From contig OZ059898.1 in assembly GCA_964057225.1 (NCBI GenBank), forward strand, positions 21,491,267-21,555,266: 64,000 nt of DNA, written 5' to 3'. Below, one piece after another: positions 1 to 11,130 of this stretch. The notes beneath the pieces were generated by a model. It saw only the letters and a list, made by a program, of their open reading frames with translations. It did not search any database and had not been told where the DNA came from. Position numbers and translations under genes: made by a program. Positions within the stretch are counted from its first letter, which is position 1. The number at the start of each line of letters is the position of its first letter. The stretch is from Auanema rhodensis (Eukaryota > Nematoda > Chromadorea > Rhabditida > Rhabditidae).

Positions 1-176
1 CTTCCACGTGAAGCGAGTTACATACCAAGTGCACATCACGTGTACATTTAATTAGCATAAATTAAAGTTCACGTAAATTTCAAAGTCATGGTTACCATGA
101 ACCAATATCAATAAAAATTTGATTTTAGACTAATATGGACATGGGGAATCTAATTTTGAAAACCGCATCTCTTTAT

Positions 177-352
177 CTTTCACGTGAAGCGAGTTACATA
201 CCAAGTGCACATCACGTGTACATTTAATTAGCATAAATTAAAGTTCACGTAAATTTCAAAGTCATGGTTACCATGCACCAATATCAATAAAAATTTGTTT
301 TTAGACTAATATGGACATGGGGAATCTAATTTTGGAAACCGCATCTCTTTAT
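177..352 (+). repeat. Reference 176-bp satellite monomer with internal sites
   Basis: One representative monomer, numbered 1-176 from CTTTCACGTG. It contains a perfect 10-bp palindrome TTCACGTGAA (unit 3-12), GTGCAC (30-35), a second CACGTG (37-42), the inverted repeat TTAATT...AATTAA around AGCATA, a third CACGT (70-74), the odd palindrome CATGGT-N-ACCATG, and an A5T3/T5 tract likely to bend DNA (ATAAAAATTTGTTTTTAG). Composition is about 32% G+C by hand count. One frame holds a 30-codon mini-ORF (ATGGACATG... to TAA) with no recognisable domain. No CENP-B-box-like motif or short telomerase-type repeat (TTAGG or similar) was seen. Confidence 0.95.
181..250. promoter_or_regulatory. Three phased CACGT boxes of the monomer (candidate protein-binding module)
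   Basis: In this monomer CACGTG occurs at 181-186 and 213-218, and CACGT at 246-250. Their starts are 32 and 33 bp apart, close to three helical turns, so they would lie on one DNA face. The first box is symmetric (TTCACGTGAA). CACGTG is the E-box/G-box core bound by bHLH and some bZIP proteins; binding here is inference only. The module repeats in most of the roughly 345 monomers. Some variants lose the second box (CATCATGTG near 36328, CATTACGTG near 44415). Confidence 0.35.
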
Positions 353-1549
353 CTTTCACGTGAAGCGAGTTACATACCAAGTGCACATCACGTGTACATT
401 TAATTAGCATAAATTAAAGTTCACGTAAATTTCAAAGTCATGGTTACCATGAACCAATATCAATAAAAATTTGTTTTTAGACTAATATGGACATGGGGAA
501 TCTAATTTTGAAAACCGCATCTCTTTATCTTTCACGTGAAGCGAGTTACATACCAAGTGCACATCACGTGTACATTTAATTAGCATAAATTAAAGTTCAC
601 GTAAATTTCAAAGTCATGGTTACCATGAACCAATATCAATAAAAATTTGTTTTTAGACTAATATGGACATGGGGAATCTAATTTTGAAAACCGCATCTCT
701 TTATCTTTCACGTGAAGCGAGTTACATACCAAGTGCACATCACGTGTACATTTAATTAGCATAAATTAAAGTTCACGTAAATTTCAAAGTCATGGTTACC
801 ATGAACCAATATCAATAAAAATTTGTTTTTAGACTAATATGGACATGAGGAATCTAATTTGGAAAACCGCATCTCTTTATCTTCCACGTGAAGCGAGTTA
901 CATACCAAGTGCACATCACGTGTACATTTAATTAGCATAAATTAAAGTTCACGTAAATTTCAAAGTCATGGTTACCATGAACCAATATCAATAAAAATTT
1001 GTTTTTAGACTAATATGGACATGGGGAATCTAATTTTGGAAACCGCATCTCTTTATCTTTCACGTGAAGCGAGTTACATACCAAGTGCACATCACGTGTA
1101 CATTTAATTAGCATAAATTAAAGTTCACGTAAATTTCAAAGTCATATTTACCATGCACCAATATCAATAAAAATTTGTTTTTAGACTAATATGGACATGG
1201 GGAATCTAATTTTGAAAACCGCATCTCTTTATCTTTCACGTGAAGCGAGTTACATACCAAGTGCACATCACGTGTACATTTAATTAGCATAAATTAAAGT
1301 TCACGTAAATTTCAAAGTCATGGTTACCATGCACCAATATCAATAAAAATTTGTTTTTAGACTAATATGGACATGAGGAATCTAATTTTGAAAACCGCAT
1401 CTCTTTATCTTCCACGTGAAGCGAGTTACATACCAAGTGCACATCACGTGTACATTTAATTAGCATAAATTAAAGTTCACGTAAATTTCAAAGTCATGGT
1501 TACCATGAACCAATATCAATAAAAATTTGATTTTAGACTAATATGGACA

Positions 1550-4500
1550 TGGGGAATCTAATTTTGAAAACCGCATCTCTTTATCTTTCACGTGAAGCGA
1601 GTTACATACCAAGTGCACATCACGTGTACATTTAATTAGCATAAATTAAAGTTCACGTAAATTTCAAAGTCATGGTTACCATGCACCAATATCAATAAAA
1701 ATTTGTTTTTAGACTAATATGGACATGGGGAATCTAATTTTGGAAACCGCATCTCTTTATCTTTCACGTGAAGCGAGTTACATACCAAGTGCACATCACG
1801 TGTACATTTAATTAGCATAAATTAAAGTTCACGTAAATTTCAAAGTCATATTTACCATGCACCAATATCAATGAAAATTTGTTTTTAGACTAATATGGAC
1901 ATGGGGAATCTAATTTTGAAAACCGCATCTCTTTATCTTTCACGTGAAGCGAGTTACATACCAAGTGCACATCACGTGTACATTTAATTAGCATAAATTA
2001 AAGTTCACGTAAATTTCAAAGTCATGGTTACCATGAACCAATATCAATAAAAATTTGTATTTAGACTAATATGGACATGAGGAATCTAATTTTGAAAACC
2101 GCATCTCTTTATCTTTCACGTGAAGCGAGTTACATACCAAGTGCACATCACGTGTACATTTAATTAGCATAAATTAAAGTTCACGTAAATTTCAAAGTCA
2201 TGGTTACCATGAACCAATATCAATAAAAATTTGTTTTTAGACTAATATGGACATGGGGAATCTAATTTTGAAAACCGCATCTCTTTATCTTTCACGTGAA
2301 GCGAGTTACATACCAAGTGCACATCACGTGTACATTTAATTAGCATAAATTAAAGTTCACGTAAATTTCAAAGTCATATTTACCATGCACCAATATCAAT
2401 AAAAATTTGTTTTTAGACTAATATGGACATGAGTAATCTAATTTTGAAAACCGCATCTTTTTATCTTTCACGTGAAGCGAGTTACATACCAAGTGCACAT
2501 CACGTGTACATTTAATTAGCATAAATTAAAGTTCACGTAAATTTCAAAGTCATGGTTACCATGCACCAATATCAATAAAAATTTGTTTTTAGACTAATAT
2601 GAACATGGGGAATCTAATTTTGAAAACCGCATCTCTTTATCTTTCACGTGAAGCGAGTTACATACCAAGTGCACATCACGTGTACATTTAATTAGCATAA
2701 ATTAAAGTTCACGTAAATTTCAAAGTACCATGCACCAATATCAATAAAAATTTGTTTTTAGACTAATATGGACATGGGGAATCTAATTTTGAAAACCGCA
2801 TCTCTTTATCTTTTACGTGAAGCGAGTTACATACCAAGTGCACATCACGTGTACATTTAATTAGCATAAATTAAAGTTCACGTAAATTTCAAAGTCATGG
2901 TTACCATGAACCAATATCAATAAAAATTTGTTTTTAGACTAATATGGACATGGGGAATCTAATTTTGAAAACCGCATCTCTTTATCTTTCACGTGAAGCG
3001 AGTTACATACCAAGTGCACATCACGTGTACATTTAATTAGCATAAATTAAAGTTCACGTAAATTTCAAAGTCATGGTTACCATGCACCAATATCAATAAA
3101 AATTTGTTTTTAGACTAATATGAACATGGGGAATCTAATTTTGAAAACCGCATCTCTTTATCTTTCACGTGAAGCGAGTTACATACCAAGTGCACATCAC
3201 GTGTACATTTAATTAGCATAAATTAAAGTTCACGTAAATTTCAAAGTACCATGCACCAATATCAATAAAAATTTGTTTTTAGACTAATATGGACATGGGG
3301 AATCTAATTTTGAAAACCGCATCTCTTTATCTTTCACGTGAAGCGAGTTACATACCAAGTGCACATCACGTGTACATTTAATTAGCATAAATTAAAGTTC
3401 ACGTAAATTTCAAAGTCATGGTTACCATGCACCAATATCAATAAAAATTTGTTTTTAGACTAATATGGACATGGGGAATCTAATTTTGGAAACCGCATCT
3501 CTTTATCTTTCACGTGAAGCGAGTTACATACCAAGTGCACATCACGTGTACATTTAATTAGCATAAATTAAAGTTCACGTAAATTTCAAAGTCATATTTA
3601 CCATGCACCAATATCAATGAAAATTTGTTTTTAGACTAATATGGACATGGGGAATCTAATTTTGAAAACCGCATCTCTTTATCTTTCACGTGAAGCGAGT
3701 TACATACCAAGTGCACATCACGTGTACATTTAATTAGCATAAATTAAAGTTCACGTAAATTTCAAAGTCATGGTTACCATGAACCAATATCAATAAAAAT
3801 TTGTATTTAGACTAATATGGACATGAGGAATCTAATTTTGAAAACCGCATCTCTTTATCTTTCACGTGAAGCGAGTTACATACCAAGTGCACATCACGTG
3901 TACATTTAATTAGCATAAATTAAAGTTCACGTAAATTTCAAAGTCATGGTTACCATGAACCAATATCAATAAAAATTTGTTTTTAGACTAATATGGACAT
4001 GTGGAATCTAATTTTGAAAACCGCATCTCTTTATCTTTCACGTGAAGCGAGTTACATACCAAGTGCACATCACGTGTACATTTAATTAGCATAAATTAAA
4101 GTTCACGTAAATTTCAAAGTCATATTTACCATGCACCAATATCAATAAAAATTTGTTTTTAGACTAATATGGACATGAGTAATCTAATTTTGAAAACCGC
4201 ATCTTTTTATCTTTCACGTGAAGCGAGTTACATACCAAGTGCACATCACGTGTACATTTAATTAGCATAAATTAAAGTTCACGTAAATTTCAAAGTCATG
4301 GTTACCATGCACCAATATCAATAAAAATTTGTTTTTAGACTAATATGAACATGGGGAATCTAATTTTGAAAACCGCATCTCTTTATCTTTCACGTGAAGC
4401 GAGTTACATACCAAGTGCACATCACGTGTACATTTAATTAGCATAAATTAAAGTTCACGTAAATTTCAAAGTACCATGCACCAATATCAATAAAAATTTG

Positions 4501-5051
4501 TTTTTAGACTAATATGGACATGGGGAATCTAATTTTGAAAACCGCATCTCTTTATCTTTTACGTGAAGCGAGTTACATACCAAGTGCACATCACGTGTAC
4601 ATTTAATTAGCATAAATTAAAGTTCACGTAAATTTCAAAGTCATGGTTACCATGAACCAATATCAATAAAAATTTGTTTTTAGACTAATATGGACATGGG
4701 GAATCTAATTTTGAAAACCGCATCTCTTTATCTTTCACGTGAAGCGAGTTACATACCAAGTGCACATCACGTGTACATTTAATTAGCATAAATTAAAGTT
4801 CACGTAAATTTCAAAGTCATGGTTACCATGCACCAATATCAATAAAAATTTGTTTTTAGACTAATATGAACATGGGGAATCTAATTTTGAAAACCGCATC
4901 TCTTTATCTTTCACGTGAAGCGAGTTACATACCAAGTGCACATCACGTGTACATTTAATTAGCATAAATTAAAGTTCACGTAAATTTCAAAGTACCATGC
5001 ACCAATATCAATAAAAATTTGTTTTTAGACTAATATGGACATGGGGAATCT
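1550..5051 (+). repeat. Tandem higher-order duplication, 10-monomer unit of 1746 bp
   Basis: Rare markers recur 1746 bp apart: AATGAAAATTT at about 1870 and 3616, TTTTACGTG at 2811 and 4557, and the 7-bp deletion points 2725/4471 and 3246/4992. The period equals 10 x 176 minus two 7-bp deletions. The order of ATATTTACC, GTATTT, ATGAGTAATCT and CATCTTTTT variants is the same in both units. One unit spans roughly 1550-3305 and the next 3306-5051. The few differences (for example ATGTGG at about 4000 against ATGGGG) suggest a recent duplication. Boundaries are approximate. Confidence 0.85.
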
Positions 5052-5643
5052 AATTTCGAAAACCGCATCTCTTTATCTTTCACGTGAAGCGAGTTACATA
5101 CCAAGTGCACATCACGTGTACATTTAATTAGCATAAATTAAAGTTCACGTAAATTTCAAAGTCATGGTTACCATGAACCAATATCAATAAAAATTTGTTT
5201 TTAGACTAATATGGACATGGGGAATCTAATTTTGAAAACCGCATCTCTTTATCTTTCACGTGAAGCGAGTTACATACCAAGTGCACATCACGTGTACATT
5301 TAATTAGCATAAATTAAAGTTCACGTAAATTTCAAAGTCATGGTTACCATGAGCCAATATCAATAAAAATTTGTTTTTAGACTAATATGGACATGGGGAA
5401 TCTAATTTTGAAAACGGCATCTCTTTATCTTTCACGTGAAGCGAGTTACATACCAAGTGCACATCACGTGTACATTTAATTAGCATAAATTAAAGTTCAC
5501 GTAAATTTCAAAGTCATGGTGACCATGAACCAATATCAATAAAAATTTGTTTTTAGACTAATATGGACATGGGGAATCTAATTTTGAAAACCGTATCTCT
5601 TTATCTTTCACGTGAAGCGAGTTACATACCAAGTGCACATCAC

Positions 5644-5743
5644 AAGATGTGATGTCGTTGATGTAAAAAAGAAAAAGAAGAGGGCCAAGGTACTGTTTTA
5701 GGCCCTCTTCTTTTTCTTTTTTACATCAACGACATCACATCTT
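5644..5743. repeat. Perfect 43-bp inverted repeat (fold-back) at 5' end of LINE copy 1
   Basis: Positions 5644-5686 are the exact reverse complement of 5701-5743, separated by the 14-nt spacer AAGGTACTGTTTTA. The second arm is in its normal place in the RT gene; the first is an extra inverted copy joined to satellite. Sense sequence resumes at CC (5685-5686), shared with the arm's terminal GGCC, a 2-bp microhomology. This fits cDNA snap-back or twin-priming during target-primed reverse transcription. A fold-back sequencing or assembly artefact is the main alternative. Confidence 0.92.
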
Positions 5744-6594
5744 TTCTCCCTGATGACGTTCATTCCACTTTATTTGCTGACGATCTCAAGCTGTACAGCA
5801 CTAACCGGGTAAGTCTTCAAAATGCACTCAATTCTCTTAATGATTGGTGTAACAACAACGGAATGAGAGTCAACACAAGCAAAACTAAAATAATGGTGTT
5901 TTCTGATGATAGCTCATCTCAAAACATTGAAAAAACGTTTTCTTTCGGTGAGTTCCCTTTGTCTCTAGCATCAAGCTATAAAGACCTCGGAGTTTTAACA
6001 GACCAAAACTTATCATTTGGTAGTCACATCAACTATGTTAGCAACTTGGCAGCTCAAAAATGCCGCATTATCCTACGTTGTTTTCATTCTAGATCCCCGG
6101 TCTTAATGTTTAGACTTTTTTGTTGCTATGTTCGTCCTATTCTTGAGTACGCATCAGTCGTATGGTCACCACAGGATAACAAAAACAAAGCTCGTATAGA
6201 AAACGTACAGAAAAAGTTTTTGCGTGCAGTTTTTTGTAGGGCAGGAATTTTTTCTAGCTACGCCGATCAGCTTACCGCTCTTCAAGCCGATGATCTATCA
6301 ACCAGAAGGCTGGTAACCGATCTTTTATTTTATTTTAACCATATTAAAGCTGAGGCAGAATTTAGAATTTTTGAAATTAAACTTTTTTCTCACTCTCTAC
6401 GTAGACACCAATGGAATGTTGTTTTTCCGAATCTTCGGAAAAACACTTCAAGAAACGGCATCGAATACAGAGCTATAAAGGCATGGAATTCCTTACCTGA
6501 GAACCTAATTCAACAAACAAAAATCGGAAGCTTCAAGAAACACCTCTACAATGCCCTACGAGGCTCACAACATGATCCTTCCATTTTTATGTAG
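5686..6594 (+). pseudogene. Reverse transcriptase fragment (LINE ORF2 C-terminal half), copy 1
   Basis: The frame is open from the QGTVLGP motif (5686) to TAG at 6592-6594; the first in-frame ATG is at 5863, giving 243 residues. Visible parts are QGTVLGPLLF with YINDI, the catalytic FADD box at 5773-5784 followed by LKLY, then the Jockey/CR1-type C-terminal region (YVRPILEYASVVW, VQKKFLRAVF, WNSLPENL, GSFKKHLYNAL). The fingers, motif A (the FIDF aspartate) and any endonuclease are missing, so the protein cannot be active. It lacks two bases near 6582 present in copy 2, so the ends differ (PSIFM against PSTFLCS). Translation from 5863 would exclude even the FADD box. It is a dead fragment. Confidence 0.9.
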
Positions 6595-7072
6595 TTAAGT
6601 TCATTCTTGGTTATAATCTCTTTGTTTTTCTTTCATATTACTCTTCGCGTTTTTGTTTTTTCTCTTTAAATGTTTTTCTGATTATGACTCAGTGCGACAG
6701 TTTCACTTCTTTTTTTTCCAACCCTTCTACACTTCTTGTTACTTCGCTTCAAATCTTATAGACATGAGTCATACGGATTGAATGCAAGTTACCTCCTATT
6801 GTTAGAACGGGCTCGGCTCAAATCATGAGTACCTCCGTACCTAACAACTACCAACCGGAGGTCAGCAATTCGCTGAACAAAACCCCCTGTTCTCACTGGA
6901 AAAATTTGAAAGAAACTGCTCACTGCAACTCATTCTCAGATCATTCTCTCCCTAACTATGTTTTATAATGTTTCCTATTTTTCCTGTTCCTATTGTAAGG
7001 TTCTTATACATCCTACTACACAACTATTTACTCATTTCGTTAAACCTGTAATATTGAACATTAAACCAATAA
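6595..7072 (+). other. LINE 3' untranslated region, copy 1
   Basis: This is 478 nt of T-rich noncoding sequence between the RT stop and the satellite. It is nearly identical to 29517-29995; differences are a few substitutions and T-run lengths. It holds a 7-bp stem-loop (6831-6862) and ends ATTAAACCAATAA. The terminal AATAA plus the first target base forms AATAAA, a polyadenylation-signal-like string at the very end. No A-tail or microsatellite tail follows. 3' UTRs of this kind often carry the RNA signal for reverse transcription; that role is inferred. Confidence 0.85.
6831..6862 (+). other. 3' UTR stem-loop (ACCTCCG/CGGAGGT)
   Basis: ACCTCCG at 6831-6837 and CGGAGGT at 6856-6862 form a perfect 7-bp stem around an 18-nt loop. 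The structure is conserved in copy 2. It is a candidate for recognition of element RNA by its RT, by analogy with structured 3' UTRs of other LINEs; function is not shown. Confidence 0.5.
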
Positions 7073-9049
7073 ACGTGTACATTTAATTAGCATAAATTAA
7101 AGTTCACGTAAATTTCAAAGTCATGGTTACCATGAACCAATATCAATAAAAATTTGTATTTAGACTAATATGGACATGGGGGATCTAATTTTGAAAACCG
7201 CATCTCTTTATCTTTCACGTGAAGCGAGTTACATACCAAGTGCACATCACGTGTACATTTAATTAGCATAAATTAAAGTTCACGTAAATTTCAAAGTCAT
7301 GGTTACCATGAACCAATATCAATAAAAATTTGTTTTTAGACTAATATGGACATGGGGAATCTAATTTTGAAAACCGCATCTCTTTATCTTTCACGTGAAG
7401 CGAGTTACATACCAAGTGCACATCACGTGTACATTTAATTAGCATAAATTAAAGTTCACGTAAATTTCAAAGTCATGGTTATCATGAACCAATATCAATA
7501 AAAATTTGTTTTTAGACTAATATGGACATGGGGAATATAATTTTGAAAACCGCATCTCTTAATCTTTCACGTGAAGCGAGTTACATACCAAGTGCACATC
7601 ACGTGTACATTTAATTAGCATAAATTAAAGTTCACGTAAATTTCAAAGTCATGGTTACCATGAACCAATATCAATAAAAATTTGTATTTAGACTAATATG
7701 GACATGGGGGATCTAATATTGAAAACCGCATCTCTTTATCTTTCACGTGAAGCGAGTTACATACCAAGTGCACATCACGTGTACATTTAATTAGCATAAA
7801 TTAAAGTTCACGTAAATTTCAAAGTCATGGTTACCATGAACCAATATCAATAAAAATTTGTTTTTAGACTAATATGGACATGGGGAATCTAATTTTGAAA
7901 ACCGCATCTCTTTATCTTTCACGTGAAGCGAGCTACATACCAAGTGCACATCACGTGTACATTTAATTAGCGTAAATTAAAGTTCACGTAAATTTCAAAG
8001 TCATGGTTACCATGAACCAATATCAATAAAAATTTGTTTTTAGACTAATATGGACATGGGGAATCTAATTTTGAAAACGGCATCATTTTATCTTTCACGT
8101 GAAGCGAGTTACATACCAAGTGCACATCACGTGTACATTTAATTAGCATAAATTAAAGTTCACGTAAATTTCAAAGTCATGGTGACCATGAACCAATATC
8201 AATAAAAATTTGTTTTTAGACTAATATGGACATGGGGAATCTAATTTTGAAAACCGCATCTCTTTATCTTTCACGTGAAGCGAGTTACATACCAAGTGCA
8301 CATCACGTGTACATTTAATTAGCATAAATTAAAGTTCACGTAAATTTCAAAGTCATGGTTACCATGAACCAATATCAATAAAAATTTGTTTTTAGACTAA
8401 TATGGACATGGGGAATCTAATTTTGAAAACCGCATCTCTTTATCTTTCACGTGAAGCGAGTTACATACCAAGTGCACATCACGTGTACATTTAATTAGCA
8501 TAAATTAAAGTTCACGTAAATTTCAAAGTCATGGTTACCATGAACCAATATCAATAAAAATTTGTTTTTAGACTAATATGGACATGAGTAATCTAATTTT
8601 GAAAACCGCATCTTTTTGTCTTTCACGTGAAGCGAGTTACATACCAAGTGCACATCACGTGTACATTTAATTAGCATAAATTAAAGTTCACGTAAATTTC
8701 AAAGTAATATTTACCATGCACCAATATCAATAAAAATTTGTTTTTAGACTAATATGGACATGGGGAATCTAATTTTGAAAACCGCATCTCTTTATCTTTC
8801 ACGTGAAGCGTGTTACATACCAAGTGCACATCACGTGTACATTTAATTAGCATAAATTAAAGTTCACGTAAATTTCAAAGTCATGGTTACCATGAACCAA
8901 TATCAATAAAAATTTGTTTTTAGACTAATATGAACATGGGGAATCTAATTTTGAAAACCGCATCTCTTTATCTTTCACGTGAAGCGAGTTACATACCAAG
9001 TGCACATCACGTGTACATTTAATTAGCATAAATTAAAGTTCACGTAAAT

Positions 9050-11130
9050 TTCAAAGTACCATGCACCAATATCAATAAAAATTTGTTTTTAGACTAATAT
9101 GGACATGGAGAATCTAATTTTGAAAACAGCATCTCTTTATCTTTCACGTGAAGCGAGTTACATACCAAGTGCACATCACGTGTACATTTAATTAGCATAA
9201 ATTAAAGTTCACGTAAATTTCAAAGTCATGGTTACCATGAACCAATATCAATAAAAATTTGTTTTTAGACTAATATGGACATGAGTAATCTAATTTTGAA
9301 AACCGCATCTTTTTATCTTTCACGTGAAGCGAGTTACATACCAAGTGCACATCACGTGTACATTTAATTAGCATAAATTAAAGTTCACGTAAATTTCAAA
9401 GTCATATTTACCATGCACCAATATCAATAAAAATTTGTTTTTAGACTAATATGGACATGGGGAATCTAATTTTGAAAACCGCATCTCTTTATCTTTCACG
9501 TGAAGCGTGTTACATACCAAGTGCACATCACGTGTACATTTAATTAGCATAAATTAAAGTTCACGTAAATTTCAAAGTCATGGTTACCATGAACCAATAT
9601 CAATAAAAATTTGTTTTTAGACTAATATGGACATGGGGAATCTAATTTTGAAAACCGCATCTCTTTATCTTTCACGTGAAGCGAGTTACATACCAAGTGC
9701 ACATCACGTGTACATTTAATTAGCATAAATTAAAGTTCACGTAAATTTCAAAGTCATGGTTACCATGAGCCAATATCAATAAAAATTTGTTTTTAGACTA
9801 ATATGGACATGGGGAATCTAATTTTGAAAACGGCATCTCTTTATCTTTCACGTGAAGCGAGTTACATACCAAGTGCACATCACGTGTACATTTAATTAGC
9901 ATAAATTAAAGTTCACGTAAATTTCAAAGTCATGGTGACCATGAACCAATATCAATAAAAATTTGTTTTTAGACTAATATGGACATGGGGAATCTAATTT
10001 TGAAAACCGTATCTCTTTATCTTTCACGTGAAGCGAGTTACATACCAAGTGCACATCACGTGTACATTTAATTAGCATAAATTAAAGTTCACGTAAATTT
10101 CAAAGTACCATGCACCAATATCAATAAAAATTTGTTTTTAGACTAATATGGACATGGAGAATCTAATTTTGAAAACAGCATCTCTTTATCTTTCACGTGA
10201 AGCGAGTTACATACCAAGTGCACATCACGTGTACATTTAATTAGCATAAATTAAAGTTCACGTAAATTTCAAAGTCATGGTTACCATGAACCAATATCAA
10301 TAAAAATTTGTTTTTAGACTAATATGGACATGAGTAATCTAATTTTGAAAACCGCATCTTTTTATCTTTCACGTGAAGCGAGTTACATACCAAGTGCACA
10401 TCACGTGTACATTTAATTAGCATAAATTAAAGTTCACGTAAATTTCAAAGTCATATTTACCATGCACCAATATCAATAAAAATTTGTTTTTAGACTAATA
10501 TGGACATGGGGAATCTAATTTTGAAAACCGCATCTCTTTATCTTTCACGTGAAGCGTGTTACATACCAAGTGCACATCACGTGTACATTTAATTAGCATA
10601 AATTAAAGTTCACGTAAATTTCAAAGTCATGGTTACCATGAACCAATATCAATAAAAATTTGTTTTTAGACTAATATGAACATGGGGAATCTAATTTTGA
10701 AAACCGCATCTCTTTATCTTTCACGTGAAGCGAGTTACATACCAAGTGCACATCACGTGTACATTTAATTAGCATAAATTAAAGTTCACGTAAATTTCAA
10801 AGTCATGGTTACCATGAACCAATTACAATAAAAATTTGTTTTTAGACTAATATGGACATGGGGAATCTAATTTTGAAAACCGCATCTCTTTATCTTTCAC
10901 GTGAAGCGAGTTACATACCAAGTGCACATCACGTGTACATTTAATTAGCATAAATTAAAGTTCACGTAAATTTCAAAGTCATGGTTACCATGAACCAATA
11001 TCAATAAAAATTTGTTTTTAGACTAATATGGACATGGGGAATCTAATTTTGAAAACCGCATCTCTTTATCTTTCACGTGAAGCGAGTTACATACCAAGTG
11101 CACATCACGTGTACATTTAATTAGCATAAA
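9050..11130 (+). repeat. Higher-order duplication, 6-monomer offset (1049 bp), within block B
   Basis: The 7-bp-deleted monomer followed by GAGAATCT...ACAGCATC and then ATGAGTAATCT...CATCTTTTT occurs at 9056 and again at 10105, 1049 bp (6 x 176 minus 7) apart. The CCGTATCT marker recurs at 10010 and 11411 (1401 bp, eight monomers minus 7) and also stands next to LINE copy 1 at 5594. Different markers give different spacings, so the duplications overlap or are nested. Edges are approximate. Confidence 0.75.

Larger units (their letters stand above)
1..5643 (+). repeat. Satellite block A: 32 tandem 176-bp monomers plus a 39-nt partial
   Basis: The sequence is head-to-tail copies of one monomer. 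The anchor CACGTGAAGCGAG recurs at 5, 181, 357, 533 and onward, a period of 176 bp. Four monomers are 169 bp because they lack the 7 nt CATGGTT (deletion points near 2725, 3246, 4471 and 4992). With these the count closes exactly at 32 monomers plus 39 nt, ending in ATCAC where LINE copy 1 begins. Monomers differ at a small set of recurring positions: CATGAACC/CATGCACC, GGTTACC/GGTGACC/ATTTACC, GTTTTT/GTATTT/GATTTT, ATGGGG/ATGAGG. No gene was seen; every frame is closed by stops within each monomer. Confidence 0.97.
5644..7072 (+). mobile_element. Non-LTR retrotransposon copy 1, 5'-truncated with 5' inverted duplication
   Basis: A Jockey/CR1-type LINE fragment of about 1.43 kb lies within satellite. 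In order it has a 43-bp inverted copy of an RT-coding stretch, a 14-nt spacer, then sense RT sequence from the GVPQG motif to the stop, and a 478-nt 3' UTR ending CCAATAA. From 5685 it matches copy 2 at 28601 onward (constant offset 22916) with about five substitutions, one 2-nt coding indel and T-tract length changes, so over 99% identity. The left flank ends ATCAC and the right flank resumes ACGTGTAC, so only AC (5642-5643 and 7073-7074) can be duplicated and no target bases are lost. There is no poly(A) tail. Confidence 0.93.

Noticed and set aside
179-188. TTCACGTGAA as a heat-shock element
   Set aside because: TTC and GAA are separated by 4 bases, whereas the heat-shock element needs 2; no run of three correctly spaced modules was found in the monomer.
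133-225. A 30-codon ORF in every monomer as a real peptide gene
   Set aside because: It follows from the repeat itself, has no recognisable motif, and is altered by common variants (ATAGGG, GAGG, CCCC). No evidence of coding constraint was seen.
1-5643. CRISPR-like direct repeats
   Set aside because: Repeats are 176 bp and contiguous with no unique spacers, no cas genes and eukaryotic LINE neighbours; this is satellite DNA.
5863-6594. A functional 243-residue protein starting at 5863
   Set aside because: That ATG lies inside the RT domain (the MRVN position), downstream of the catalytic FADD box; the frame is the tail of a truncated RT.
6595-7072. An LTR or second gene in the sequence after the RT stop
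   Set aside because: It has no long open frame and no matching terminal repeat at the 5' side; it is shared as the 3' UTR of both LINE copies.
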